Below the pieces are notes generated by a model. That model worked only from the letters and a program-made list of their open reading frames with translations, was not told the DNA's origin and did not search any database. The translations under genes were made by a program, and so were the position numbers. DNA of 64,000 nt from Cyclobacterium sp. 1_MG-2023 (GTDB lineage Bacteria > Bacteroidota > Bacteroidia > Cytophagales > Cyclobacteriaceae): contig NZ_JAUOPC010000014.1 in assembly GCF_030546805.1 (NCBI RefSeq), positions 112,836 through 176,835 on the forward strand, given 5' to 3'. This document shows, one piece after another, positions 8,761 through 17,202 of the stretch. Position 1 is the stretch's first letter. The number at the start of each line of letters is the position of its first letter.

Positions 8761-10171
8761 ATGGACCAAAAACCTTAGCTTATTCTTACTGCTCAGTCTT
8801 TCCATGTTTCAGCTTGTATTGGCCCAAGACACAAGCGATGCGGCCGAAACGGATGAAAAAAAGCAGGAAAAAAAGCCTAGTGGACAAGTACTAGACAAAA
8901 TTATCGCCAAAGTTGATAACTATATCATATTGGAGTCTGACCTGCAGAAGGCATATTTGGAGGCCTCTTCCCAAGCCCAACAGGGTTTTGAAGCGCCTAC
9001 CAAATGTCAGGTGTTTGAATCCCTTCTAATCAATAAGATGATGATGGCGAAAGCAGAAATTGATTCGGTAATCGTCTCAGATGCCGAGGTCATTATTCAG
9101 ACAGATCAGCGGTTCAATATGGTTCTCCAGCAGTTTGGAGGAGATGAAGAAATGTTGATTGAGAATTATGGTAAAACCGGAGACCAATTAAAAAGTGAAA
9201 TCCAGGATGCTGTTAAAGAACAATTGGTCGTAGGAAAAATGCAGGGGGTAATCACTGAAGGCCTTCAGGTATCTCCCAACGATGTAAGAAAGTTTTACAA
9301 TTCTATACCAAAAGACTCACTGCCATTTTTCTCTTCAGAAGTGGTCGTAGGGCAGATCGTAAAAAAACCGGAAGTTAGCCAAGTCGAAAAGGACAAAGTT
9401 TATAATAAATTGGCTGAGATAAAGGCGAAAATTTTAAGTGGAGAAGCTGATTTTGCTACCATGGCAAGACAATATTCTGAAGGTCCCTCCGGCCCACAGG
9501 GGGGTGACCTTGGATTTTTTAAGAGAGGTGAACTTGCTCCTCAGTATGAGGCTACAGCCTTTGAATTGAAGCAAGGAGAAATCTCTGATCCTGTTGAGAC
9601 GGTTTTTGGTATCCATTTAATTCAACTACTTGAACGAAGAGGAAACACTTTCAATTCCCGACATATATTGATCAGGCCAACTCCTTCTGAAGAAGATCTT
9701 CTTAAAGCAGAACGAGAATTGGATAGCCTCAGGCAGGAGATTGTAGATGGGAATATTGAATTTGCGAAAGCGGCCAAAGAAAATTCAGACGATAGAGAAA
9801 CTTCAGATGCAGGTGGTTTTTTTACTGACCCTGCTACAGGTTCCAACCGACTGACTTCTAGGACGCTTGAAGACCCTATCCTCTTTTTCACCTTAGACAG
9901 TATGGAAATAGGTGACATCACCCCCACAATCAGATTTGATGATGTGGATCAAAGAGGCCAATCGGAGCCCGGAGTAAGGATTTTGTATTACAAAAACCGT
10001 TACCCTGCCCACAGGGCCAATATTTCTGATGATTACGAAAAGCTAAAAGAAGCAGCAAGAAGGAAAAAAGAAGAAGAAATTCTTGCCAATTGGTTTGTTT
10101 TAGCCAAAGAAGAGGTCTTTATAGATATCGACCCAGCCTACGATAATTGTAATGTGTTGCAAGAAAAGTAA
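8753..10171 (+). CDS. surA: SurA-like peptidyl-prolyl isomerase
   Basis: I chose the ATG at 8753, which overlaps the previous stop codon by 8 bp and gives a clean signal peptide (MNKWTKN, hydrophobic run, cut after VLAQ). An upstream ATG at 8723 would add ten residues before the signal. The protein (about 472 residues) has the SurA layout: helical N-terminal chaperone part (residues 45-190), a first parvulin domain beginning near VVVGQIVKKP and containing GGDLGFFKRGEL and GIHLIQLLERR, and a second beginning with SRHILIRPT with GGFFTDPATG. SurA escorts outer-membrane proteins across the periplasm. It is the last gene of the operon and is followed by a strong terminator. Confidence 0.9.
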   Translation: MNKWTKNLSLFLLLSLSMFQLVLAQDTSDAAETDEKKQEKKPSGQVLDKIIAKVDNYIILESDLQKAYLEASSQAQQGFEAPTKCQVFESLLINKMMMAKAEIDSVIVSDAEVIIQTDQRFNMVLQQFGGDEEMLIENYGKTGDQLKSEIQDAVKEQLVVGKMQGVITEGLQVSPNDVRKFYNSIPKDSLPFFSSEVVVGQIVKKPEVSQVEKDKVYNKLAEIKAKILSGEADFATMARQYSEGPSGPQGGDLGFFKRGELAPQYEATAFELKQGEISDPVETVFGIHLIQLLERRGNTFNSRHILIRPTPSEEDLLKAERELDSLRQEIVDGNIEFAKAAKENSDDRETSDAGGFFTDPATGSNRLTSRTLEDPILFFTLDSMEIGDITPTIRFDDVDQRGQSEPGVRILYYKNRYPAHRANISDDYEKLKEAARRKKEEEILANWFVLAKEEVFIDIDPAYDNCNVLQEK

Positions 10172-10188
10172 AAGTAAAAGCTCACTTG

Positions 10189-10224
10189 AAAATGCTTCCT
10201 AATAAACTTAGGAAGCATTTTTTT
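10189..10224 (+). terminator. Intrinsic terminator of the isomerase operon
   Basis: A perfect 14-bp stem (10189-10202 with 10208-10221) encloses the 5-base loop taaac, and the stem runs directly into a T tract. It lies 17 bp after the SurA-like stop codon. Confidence 0.9.
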
Positions 10225-10240
10225 TGTACTTTTTATAAGT

Positions 10241-10337
10241 GTCGTCAGTGAGGACACTGACGACGGCTTCGTTCGCCCCCGTGCGTGTCTCCACTCACGG
10301 GTTATCATTATAATTAAAATCGCCATTGACCACACTG
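10241..10337. repeat. REP-like palindromes upstream of the RAYT gene
   Basis: The first palindrome has perfect 10-bp arms gtcgtcagtg (10241-10250) and cactgacgac (10255-10264) around agga. A second, G+C-rich hairpin follows at 10278-10301 (cccgtgcgtg against cactcacggg, one mismatch). A third partial copy of the first unit (cacactgacg) is at 10331-10340. The same units recur downstream of the transposase gene at 11060-11372, as expected for REP sequences around a RAYT. Confidence 0.88.
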
Positions 10338-10471
10338 ACGAATACTGGTTCTGGTTCTTTAGCCCTTTGACAATAGAAACGCTGATAAAAGCGAGCTCTT
10401 AACCTAAGAAATATCCCACATTGTTATTAATTTACAGTTGCACATTTTAATTTAGATGGAAACTAAGTGTC

Positions 10472-10993
10472 ATGGAACTAGGTAGGATATATTTTTTCAC
10501 AGTAACCATTCGTGATTGGATCCCTTTGCTCGCAGCAAAAAAACCCAAAGAAGTGATTCTATCTAGCTTAAAATACCTCAGCGAAAAAGGACTCATCAAG
10601 GTTTATGGTTTCATAATCATGCCCAACCACATATATTTTATTTGGGAGTTGATTGAAATGAATGGAAAGGAAATGCCTCATGCAAGTTTTTTAAAATTCA
10701 CAAGCCATAGGTTTTTAAAAGACCTCAAGAAAGATAATCCTCAATTTTTATCAAGATTCGAAGTGGGGGATCAACATAGATCCCATAATTTCTGGCAAAG
10801 AGATTCTCTTCCAATTGAGATAATTAACCCATTAGTAGTTTTCCAAAAATTGGAATATATCCATCACAATCCATGCAAAGGAAAGTGGATGTTGGTCGAT
10901 GACCCGGTTGATTACAGGTTTTCGTCTTATGAGTTTTATGAAAAAGGAATAGACAGGTATGGTTTTTTGATTCATATTGGAGAAAGGATCTAA
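10472..10993 (+). CDS. REP-associated (RAYT-type) Y1 transposase, variant HUH motif
   Basis: The 173-residue protein matches the Y1/IS200-like transposase fold of RAYT proteins: YFFTVTIRDW at the start, VYGFIIMPNHIYFIWEL at about 44-60, and EYIHHNP with the candidate nucleophile Y129, followed by YRFSSYEFYEKG. RAYTs nick DNA at REP palindromes and are domesticated, single-copy genes without their own IS ends. The gene is flanked on both sides by REP-like hairpins, which supports the assignment. The usual H-U-H pair reads H53-I54-Y55 here, so the second metal-binding histidine is replaced by tyrosine; activity may be altered or lost. Confidence 0.88.
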   Translation: MELGRIYFFTVTIRDWIPLLAAKKPKEVILSSLKYLSEKGLIKVYGFIIMPNHIYFIWELIEMNGKEMPHASFLKFTSHRFLKDLKKDNPQFLSRFEVGDQHRSHNFWQRDSLPIEIINPLVVFQKLEYIHHNPCKGKWMLVDDPVDYRFSSYEFYEKGIDRYGFLIHIGERI

Positions 10994-11057
10994 GGACTAT
11001 CACCTTTTGAAAAGGCGTATAGCAACGTTGGGGACCGCTGTGAACCACTCTTATTTA

Positions 11058-11376
11058 TTAGTGGGGACACTGACGACGGCGAGAGGACACTGACGACGGC
11101 TTCTTTCGCCCCCGTGTGTATCTCCATTCCGGGATATCATCATGATAAAAATCGTCAGTAGGGATCCTGACGACCACCGATTCTTTTCGCCCCCGTGAAT
11201 GTCCCCTCTCACGGGCTATACATCATAATAAGAATCGCCAATGAGGACTTGACAACGGCGGGTTCCGGTTCTTTCTTCGCCCCCGTGAGTGTCCCCACTC
11301 ACGGGTTATCATTATAATTAAAATCGTCAGTGGGGACACTGACGACGGCGGGAGAACACTGACGACGGCGGGAAAG
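11058..11376. repeat. REP-like palindrome cluster downstream of the RAYT gene
   Basis: At least six copies of the ggacactgacgacggc unit or its degraded forms lie here (near 11064, 11095, 11152, 11236, 11323 and 11356). They alternate with the cccgtg/cacggg hairpin (near 11110, 11191 and 11281). The segment 11277-11329 is nearly identical to 10273-10325 on the other side of the gene, including the spacer gggttatcattataatt. Copies differ in quality: 11323-11346 keeps a long perfect palindrome, 11234-11262 is eroded. The 413-bp stretch between genes holds nothing else that I recognise. Confidence 0.88.
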
Positions 11377-11406
11377 ACAGACTATTTAAAAAGCCTACAG
11401 GAAATA

Positions 11407-12171
11407 CTAGCGTAATGCGGACAATGACAAGCGTTGCTTTAGAAAATCTGAAAAACCTTCAATTCTTTCAGCCTTATACATTTTTAACGCTGAGACACTA
11501 AACTGGTAGGCAAGGAGTTCATTTCGGCCATTGTAATATTTAATCGCCTGATTAAAATATTGTAAACCAATAAGTTCTTGTATACCTACATTTCTATAAA
11601 TATTAACAGGTTCTCCTTCTGATGAAATAACTTGAAAATTCGTTTGATTAAAACTACCTCTTTCTGATTTGAAAGATTCAAAATGATTTTTTTTAGATTC
11701 ATTATCAATTATAAAACCATCAAGAGGGTCTGTTACTTCAAACAATACCACTTCGTCGCTTATCTCAACCTCTAGAAAAACATGATGAGTAGTCTCCACA
11801 ATTTTAAAATCAAAACCGAAATAATCCAGTAATCCAGCAAGGATCAGCGAACCGCTCACACAATCAAATACGCCTGATTCAAATGTATCTTGAGTCATAC
11901 TGTACAACTCATACCTTAAAAAAATAACCTGGTGAGAGCGGTAAAAGATATTCTTAAGCATCTTTTTACTCTTACCATATCTAGAAAAGTCCTCGTTCAA
12001 TTGGTCATGTAACTTATTGAAAGCACTACTATGAGCACGCCAAGACAAAATCATGGTATTGTTATCCGAAGGATTATTTATTTCAGGTAAGGCCACAACC
12101 TTTCCCGTGGTTGCGGTAAGAAAAATGACAACCATTATTATGAAAAAGAATATCGGAAATGCCTTTTGCAT
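11407..12171 (-). CDS. Exported transglutaminase-like cysteine-fold protein
   Basis: The 254-residue protein has a signal sequence (MQKAFPIFFFIIMVVIFLTA). The core resembles a transglutaminase/protease fold: a cysteine in FDCVSGSLILAGLLDYFGF (about residues 102-120), a histidine in THHVFLEVE (about 129-137), and an acid in FEVTDP (about 144-149), in the Cys-His-Asp order of that superfamily. Many bacterial members are peptidases or peptidoglycan-acting enzymes rather than crosslinkers. The substrate is unknown. The gene starts right next to the REP cluster at its 3' side and stands alone on the minus strand. Confidence 0.7.
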   Translation of the reverse strand: MQKAFPIFFFIIMVVIFLTATTGKVVALPEINNPSDNNTMILSWRAHSSAFNKLHDQLNEDFSRYGKSKKMLKNIFYRSHQVIFLRYELYSMTQDTFESGVFDCVSGSLILAGLLDYFGFDFKIVETTHHVFLEVEISDEVVLFEVTDPLDGFIIDNESKKNHFESFKSERGSFNQTNFQVISSEGEPVNIYRNVGIQELIGLQYFNQAIKYYNGRNELLAYQFSVSALKMYKAERIEGFSDFLKQRLSLSALR

Positions 12172-12224
12172 AGACCTATGTTATGTAACAATTAACTAAA
12201 GTTAACAATTTCTTAACATAAAGA

Positions 12225-12254
12225 CAAAAAAATATCCTCCCCGAAGGAAGGATA
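12225..12254 (-). terminator. Terminator of the TonB-dependent receptor gene
   Basis: Read on the minus strand, a 9-bp stem (tatccttcc with gggaggata, one G-U pair) is capped by the stable loop ttcg and followed by a run of seven T. It lies about 85 bp beyond the receptor stop codon. Confidence 0.8.
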
Positions 12255-12337
12255 CTCTCAATTAAAAGTTTAATCTGTTATCGCAGTACCAAAAAATAGG
12301 CTTTCTTGAACCTTTTCAGGCTGTTCATGGAAATGAA

Positions 12338-15214
12338 TTAAAAGGCATATGAAAAGTTAACATTCACAAGCGTACCTGGGTTTAAGCTTGAGAAAATTTG
12401 ATCTTCAGCGCCATAAGACCTAAATACTTCCTCTCTGGATTGGTTGAGCAAGTTTTGAACATTAATTCCGGCCTTCACTTTCTCACTTGCTCCAAAAGTT
12501 TTATTCAAGCTTAAATTAACGGCATGGAAAGGAACAGTATAGGTATCAGTCCTATTTCCAAATCCGATATAATTCAGTGTAGAACCTTGCACGTTATAAA
12601 ATATGCCAGCTTCAATGCCTGAAACATAATTGTTATAGCTTAACCCTGTATTGATAATATAAGGAGCTTGACCGGACATATCTCTGGTATCATCAATGGT
12701 TTCTCCCTCTCTGGCGGTAAGTGCCCTGGATCTTAATTCTGCCTCTGACATTTTAATTCTAGATTCCGTAAGGGTACCATTAAAATTAAAGAAGAAAGTT
12801 TCTAATGAAGGGCTCAGAAAAGCCAATGACTTACGCAGCTCTAATTCAATACCGGCCACGGTTCCATTTCCAACATTTCTTGGTTGAAAGGCACCGGGGT
12901 CAGAAAGGAACTGAACCATCTCAATTGGTTTGTCAAAGGTCTTATAAAATGCACTTACAGAGAACATCTGACCACCTGAAAGGAATTGCTCCCATCTCAA
13001 ATCAAAATTGTTTATCCTTGTGGCTTCTAGATTACCATCCCATAATACTTCAGTTCCTCCATCGGTTGTCTCTTGAAATAAGCCACCGATAAAAGTCCTT
13101 CCGGTGATTGGATCAAGAATTTCTGCAAAAGACATTTCCTTAAAAGAAGGCCTAGCAATGGTGCTTGAGTAAGAAAATCGAAGGTTCTGGTTTTTTTTTA
13201 TGCTCCTGATCAAGTTAATGGTAGGGAAAAGATCAAGATCTCCCATCACCTTTTCGTTGTCATATACAATGGTTTGTGTCTGATTACTACCGGTATAATA
13301 TTGGTCAAATTTCTCGGCTCTCAAGCCTACAATTGCCTTAAGATTCTCAAAAGGACTGAATTCACTATGGACATACAATCCAACATTGGTCAAGTTTGAA
13401 TTATAGCTATTCGGATTGTTTGGGATAAATAAAGGGCTGTACCTGATTCCATTTCTATTGTCTTCGGAAAACAAATTACTTTCTATAAGTACCTGATTGG
13501 GATCTCCGGTAAAGGTAGAGTTACCCGTGGCAAACTGAAAGTCTTGAATTAGGAAATCCCTCTGCTTATAGGCATATGAGGATCCAAATCTTAATTTGGC
13601 AGACTCACCAAAGAGTACATGGTTTTTAGAAAGATCAAGCTTTCCAACTAGGTTTTGTTCATCCAATGACCTCCAAATTCTTTGGGGCAATCCAACCTCA
13701 GATGAAATGGTCTTGTTAGGTTCCCTGAACCTTAGTACCCTTACATCCGGATCCTCTATGGAAGATAAGGTTGGTGCAATTTTCCAATCCAATTCCCAGG
13801 CGCCATCTTTGCTGAAATGTACTCCACTAAGCATCAAATTGGTTAATGCCCTTTGGCTGTATTCGATATTGTATTGATCCGCCTCGAATTCCGCACCTAG
13901 ATTGGTGTTTACAAAGTCAAAGTTACCCACCTTAGAAGATCCGTTTTGCAGGTGGATAAAGTTGAGTTTATATTTAGAATAATCGGTTTTATAGGCTACT
14001 CCAAATAAGCCTCCAAGCAATACATTGCTCTCGCCATAATTACCCACTGAGCTTTCCAAAGGCTCCAATTCAGTCTCATCTGACTCTCTTGGTTTGGCGT
14101 AAAGGTTAAATTCGGCACCTTTATAAAATTCAGAGGTGTTTTTATAAGTTATTGCAAAATTATAACCAAAGGTATTGTCTCCATGCTTGAATTGATCTCC
14201 AAGGGAGAATCCCAAAGAGTAATTCATAAGGTTTTGCTTTTTCGTTCCACCAAAAGTAGGATTGAAATCACTCAAAATACTTTGGTACAATTGACCTTGC
14301 TCACCGCTTGGGTAGCCTACTACATCTGCATATTGCGGTATTTCGGCAATTCCCTTGGTAGGAATATCCCTGAATCCATTGTCAAAACCTAAAAAATCAG
14401 TACTACTCCCTTCAGTGGTTAAAAAATCGGAATTAAAGTGCATGGAAGGATTATAACCACCGCTGATAGAAAGACGCATGGTTTTTTCTTCAGGGAAATC
14501 CTTGGTTTCTATGTCTACCACCCCTCCGGTAAAATCTGCCGATAGGTTACTAGTAAATGATTTCGAAACGATGATATTGTCAATGATATTGGTAGGAAAA
14601 ATATCCATCTGTATGGTATTCCTATCCGGATCCAAGCCAGGAATATCCATTCCATTCAATACGGTTTTTGTATAGCGGTCTCCAAGTCCACGGATGTAAA
14701 CATACTTTCCACCTTCTATGGAAACACCTGTTACCCGCTTGATGGCCGATGCTGCATCTCCATCTCCAATCTGTCGGAAGGCGGCAGCAGAAATACCATC
14801 CATTAATTGAGGAGCATTTCTTTTTACGGTCATGAGGGCTGCTTCAGTGGTTCTAATTGCCTCTGCCGTAATGGTAACTGTTTCAAGGTCAGAAGTGAAT
14901 TCCGACATTTTGAGGTTATCGAGCAAGGTAACCTCACCCTTATTTACTTTGATTTCTTCCAATTGAAGGGTATTGAAAGATATAAAAGAGGCCTGAATTG
15001 AATAAACTCCTTCCGGAAGTTCAATTTCAAAATCCCCATCAAAGTCGGTCACAGCTCCTAACTGTGCACCAACAATAGATACTGCCACCCCAAATAAGGG
15101 CTCACCGGTTCCTTCATCATAGATAGTCCCACGAATTGTCCCATTTTGGGCGAATACATTGGAGGACAAAAGCAGAAAACCTATAAGGATCCAGCTATAG
15201 TTTAATTTTTTCAT
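12338..15214 (-). CDS. TonB-dependent receptor with carboxypeptidase-regulatory-like domain
   Basis: The 958-residue protein has a signal peptide (ending NVFAQ), a CarboxypepD_reg-like domain at about 24-110 (GTIRGTIYDEGTGEPLFGV), a TonB plug domain at about 125-245 (KYVYIRGLGDRYTKTVLNG, TGGVVDIETKDF), and a 22-strand barrel ending in an aromatic residue (NVNFSYAF). The D-R-Y-T plug motif is typical of Bacteroidota receptors of this type. No SusD-like partner is present; instead an acidic surface-type lipoprotein lies 98 bp upstream on the same strand. The pair is probably co-transcribed and acts in uptake of a substrate that I cannot name. A perfect 13-bp hairpin lies between the two genes. 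Confidence 0.93.
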   Translation of the reverse strand: MKKLNYSWILIGFLLLSSNVFAQNGTIRGTIYDEGTGEPLFGVAVSIVGAQLGAVTDFDGDFEIELPEGVYSIQASFISFNTLQLEEIKVNKGEVTLLDNLKMSEFTSDLETVTITAEAIRTTEAALMTVKRNAPQLMDGISAAAFRQIGDGDAASAIKRVTGVSIEGGKYVYIRGLGDRYTKTVLNGMDIPGLDPDRNTIQMDIFPTNIIDNIIVSKSFTSNLSADFTGGVVDIETKDFPEEKTMRLSISGGYNPSMHFNSDFLTTEGSSTDFLGFDNGFRDIPTKGIAEIPQYADVVGYPSGEQGQLYQSILSDFNPTFGGTKKQNLMNYSLGFSLGDQFKHGDNTFGYNFAITYKNTSEFYKGAEFNLYAKPRESDETELEPLESSVGNYGESNVLLGGLFGVAYKTDYSKYKLNFIHLQNGSSKVGNFDFVNTNLGAEFEADQYNIEYSQRALTNLMLSGVHFSKDGAWELDWKIAPTLSSIEDPDVRVLRFREPNKTISSEVGLPQRIWRSLDEQNLVGKLDLSKNHVLFGESAKLRFGSSYAYKQRDFLIQDFQFATGNSTFTGDPNQVLIESNLFSEDNRNGIRYSPLFIPNNPNSYNSNLTNVGLYVHSEFSPFENLKAIVGLRAEKFDQYYTGSNQTQTIVYDNEKVMGDLDLFPTINLIRSIKKNQNLRFSYSSTIARPSFKEMSFAEILDPITGRTFIGGLFQETTDGGTEVLWDGNLEATRINNFDLRWEQFLSGGQMFSVSAFYKTFDKPIEMVQFLSDPGAFQPRNVGNGTVAGIELELRKSLAFLSPSLETFFFNFNGTLTESRIKMSEAELRSRALTAREGETIDDTRDMSGQAPYIINTGLSYNNYVSGIEAGIFYNVQGSTLNYIGFGNRTDTYTVPFHAVNLSLNKTFGASEKVKAGINVQNLLNQSREEVFRSYGAEDQIFSSLNPGTLVNVNFSYAF

Positions 15215-15258
15215 TTTTTGTTTTTTTTTAATAGTACAGCGATACGATCAAAAAGTTG

Positions 15259-15290
15259 GAAAGGGATACGAGATGTATCGTATCCCTTTC
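15259..15290 (-). promoter_or_regulatory. Intercistronic hairpin between lipoprotein and receptor genes
   Basis: Two perfect 13-bp arms (15259-15271 and 15278-15290) surround a 6-base loop. On the minus strand a short T run follows after four bases. It may be a leaky terminator or an mRNA-stabilising structure that raises the lipoprotein level over that of the receptor. Confidence 0.65.
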
Positions 15291-15312
15291 AAAAAATAGT
15301 GGTTGGTATTGA

Positions 15313-16815
15313 TTATAGGTTATCTAAGTTTCCAGCTTCAGCAGACCAAGTCCAGTCACTGAATTCAGATTTATCAGCTCCTACAGTATTGGCTCCGGCA
15401 GTTACTGCTGTCGCATGCGCCGCAGTACCGTTTTTGAATACATCGGTAAGTGCTACACCATCTGCTAAAACCACTTCAAGATTTTCAAAGACAAGGATTC
15501 CATTATCAAAGTTTTCAAGAGATTTGTCTCCACTAATGGATAGGTCTCCTCTACCTTCTGTTTCGGCTGGGTCAGCAAAACCTTGGAAAAGGATATTTTT
15601 GAAAGTACCTCTAGCACCATCTCTGAAATCGCCAAGCTCGGCAACGTCATTTCCTACAATAATCCCGTTTTGAAGGGTATGACTATCATTGAAAGAACCT
15701 TCAGGTCCATCAATTTCTAGTGAATGGTCTGTAGAACTTCCATTAATTACAATGAAATTATCTAAGGTTCCTGACCATGCCATATCCGTATCTAAAGCAT
15801 CATCACCAGCGTTCCAGATTATAGCATTTTTTACATCTACAGTTCCACCGAACCATTCGATTCCATCATCTTGGTTAGCGATAACTTCGATGTTCTCAAT
15901 GATAGTTTCAGAACCAACTGATCCTAAAGTCAAACCATTGATTTCATTTCCTTCACCAATATTGGCTCCACCATGTCTAATGGATAGGAACTTAAGTTTT
16001 CCTGAATAATCTTCCGGATCATCTCCACCATGTAGTCCATTGGTATCGGAAGGTGGTATACCTTCTATTTGTACTTCTGAAACATCACCTGCAAAAGATC
16101 CAGGGGCTCTTCCTAGAACCAATAATCCTCCCCACAATCCATCAATATCAGGGTCAAGGTTAGGGCTTGCTATCATACCCGGTGTAATCTCATCGGCTAT
16201 TGAGGTGAAAATAATAGGTTGATCAGCAGTACCTTCAGCTTCAATGGTAGCTCCTCTTGCGATAACCAAGGCAGTAGCATTAGCGCCTGATCCGGCTTCT
16301 CCTTTTACAATCACACCCGGTTGGATGGTTAATTCAGCACCTTCTGTAACTGTAATTCTACTTCCAAGCACATAAACTTTTCCTGTTTCCCACACTACAT
16401 CAGTTGTAATGTTTTCATCAACTCTGATAACGGAAGCAATCTCACCTACAGAAACAACAAATGTAGACGTTTGTGTATCTCCATTACTATCTGTGGCAAT
16501 AATCTCAAATACTATATTACTATCAGCATCTTCTTCGGTGGCTTCATACGTGAAATTATATGCTGCAGATACATCGCCACTATAATTTATCGTTTCTATT
16601 GTAGTTCCATCTTTTTTTACAACTAGAGTGGTTAATCCATCTGCTGCTGTAATATTTACAGAAACAGGATCAATACTTTCTTCAACTTCTACACTTGCGG
16701 TTGCTGGGACTCCTGAAATAACAACTTGGTTGTTTGGGTCGTCCTCCTCGTTACAGGCTGTTAAAACAGTAACAGCTAATGTAGCGATCGTCATCCAATT
16801 AAATAATTTCTTCAT
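15313..16815 (-). CDS. Surface lipoprotein with Ig-like and right-handed beta-helix regions
   Basis: The 500-residue protein starts with a lipoprotein signal (lipobox VLTAC) followed by NEEDDPNN, an acidic stretch like the lipoprotein export signal that sends Bacteroidota lipoproteins to the cell surface. Residues about 30-125 form an Ig-like beta-sandwich. From about 135 on, repeated short strands (ELTIQPGVIVKGEAGSGA, GATIEAEGTADQPIIFTS, DNGILVFENLEVVLADG) suggest a right-handed beta-helix. No catalytic residues are evident. It is the first gene of a two-gene unit with the TonB-dependent receptor and probably binds or presents that receptor's substrate; the ligand is unknown. Confidence 0.8.
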   Translation of the reverse strand: MKKLFNWMTIATLAVTVLTACNEEDDPNNQVVISGVPATASVEVEESIDPVSVNITAADGLTTLVVKKDGTTIETINYSGDVSAAYNFTYEATEEDADSNIVFEIIATDSNGDTQTSTFVVSVGEIASVIRVDENITTDVVWETGKVYVLGSRITVTEGAELTIQPGVIVKGEAGSGANATALVIARGATIEAEGTADQPIIFTSIADEITPGMIASPNLDPDIDGLWGGLLVLGRAPGSFAGDVSEVQIEGIPPSDTNGLHGGDDPEDYSGKLKFLSIRHGGANIGEGNEINGLTLGSVGSETIIENIEVIANQDDGIEWFGGTVDVKNAIIWNAGDDALDTDMAWSGTLDNFIVINGSSTDHSLEIDGPEGSFNDSHTLQNGIIVGNDVAELGDFRDGARGTFKNILFQGFADPAETEGRGDLSISGDKSLENFDNGILVFENLEVVLADGVALTDVFKNGTAAHATAVTAGANTVGADKSEFSDWTWSAEAGNLDNL

Positions 16816-17202
16816 GGTTAGGTATTAGATTTTAATTCTGAATTAGATTCAGGCACAAAATTGAATCAAAAATCTACCACCGTATAAAAAAGTGAATTAT
16901 GAAATTTTAAAATTAAATTCAGCGAATTAATCTTCTCTTAACATTGGGTACAAAAAACCCTCTAATTCATCCTAAACGGGTTAACAAGGCTTAATACTCA
17001 GTCATTTATAAATAATAAAAAATGTTGATTTTTGGCTAAACCTTCAGTATTCCCCTCAATTTCATCAACCAAACAGTACAATTATCGGCACCTTCATCTT
17101 AAAAATGTACAATCAACCAAGGTATTAAAAGTTTAGCCCTAACTAGCAAAAAGTGCTAGATAGGGCTAAAAAATAGAGACACGGTATCAGGTCTCCTTAG
17201 GG
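16816..17202. other. Intergenic region between uvrA and the lipoprotein gene
   Basis: The uvrA terminator occupies 17133-17169. The rest is A+T rich and should hold the promoter of the lipoprotein-receptor unit. I see no gene here. Confidence 0.5.
17133..17169 (-). terminator. Terminator downstream of uvrA
   Basis: Two 15-bp arms (17133-17147 and 17155-17169) pair with a single mismatch around a 7-base loop, with A/T runs on both sides. It begins 34 bp past the uvrA stop codon. Confidence 0.85.

Noticed and set aside
10241..11376. CRISPR array
   Set aside because: The units are palindromes of uneven spacing around a RAYT gene, with no constant-length spacers and no cas genes.
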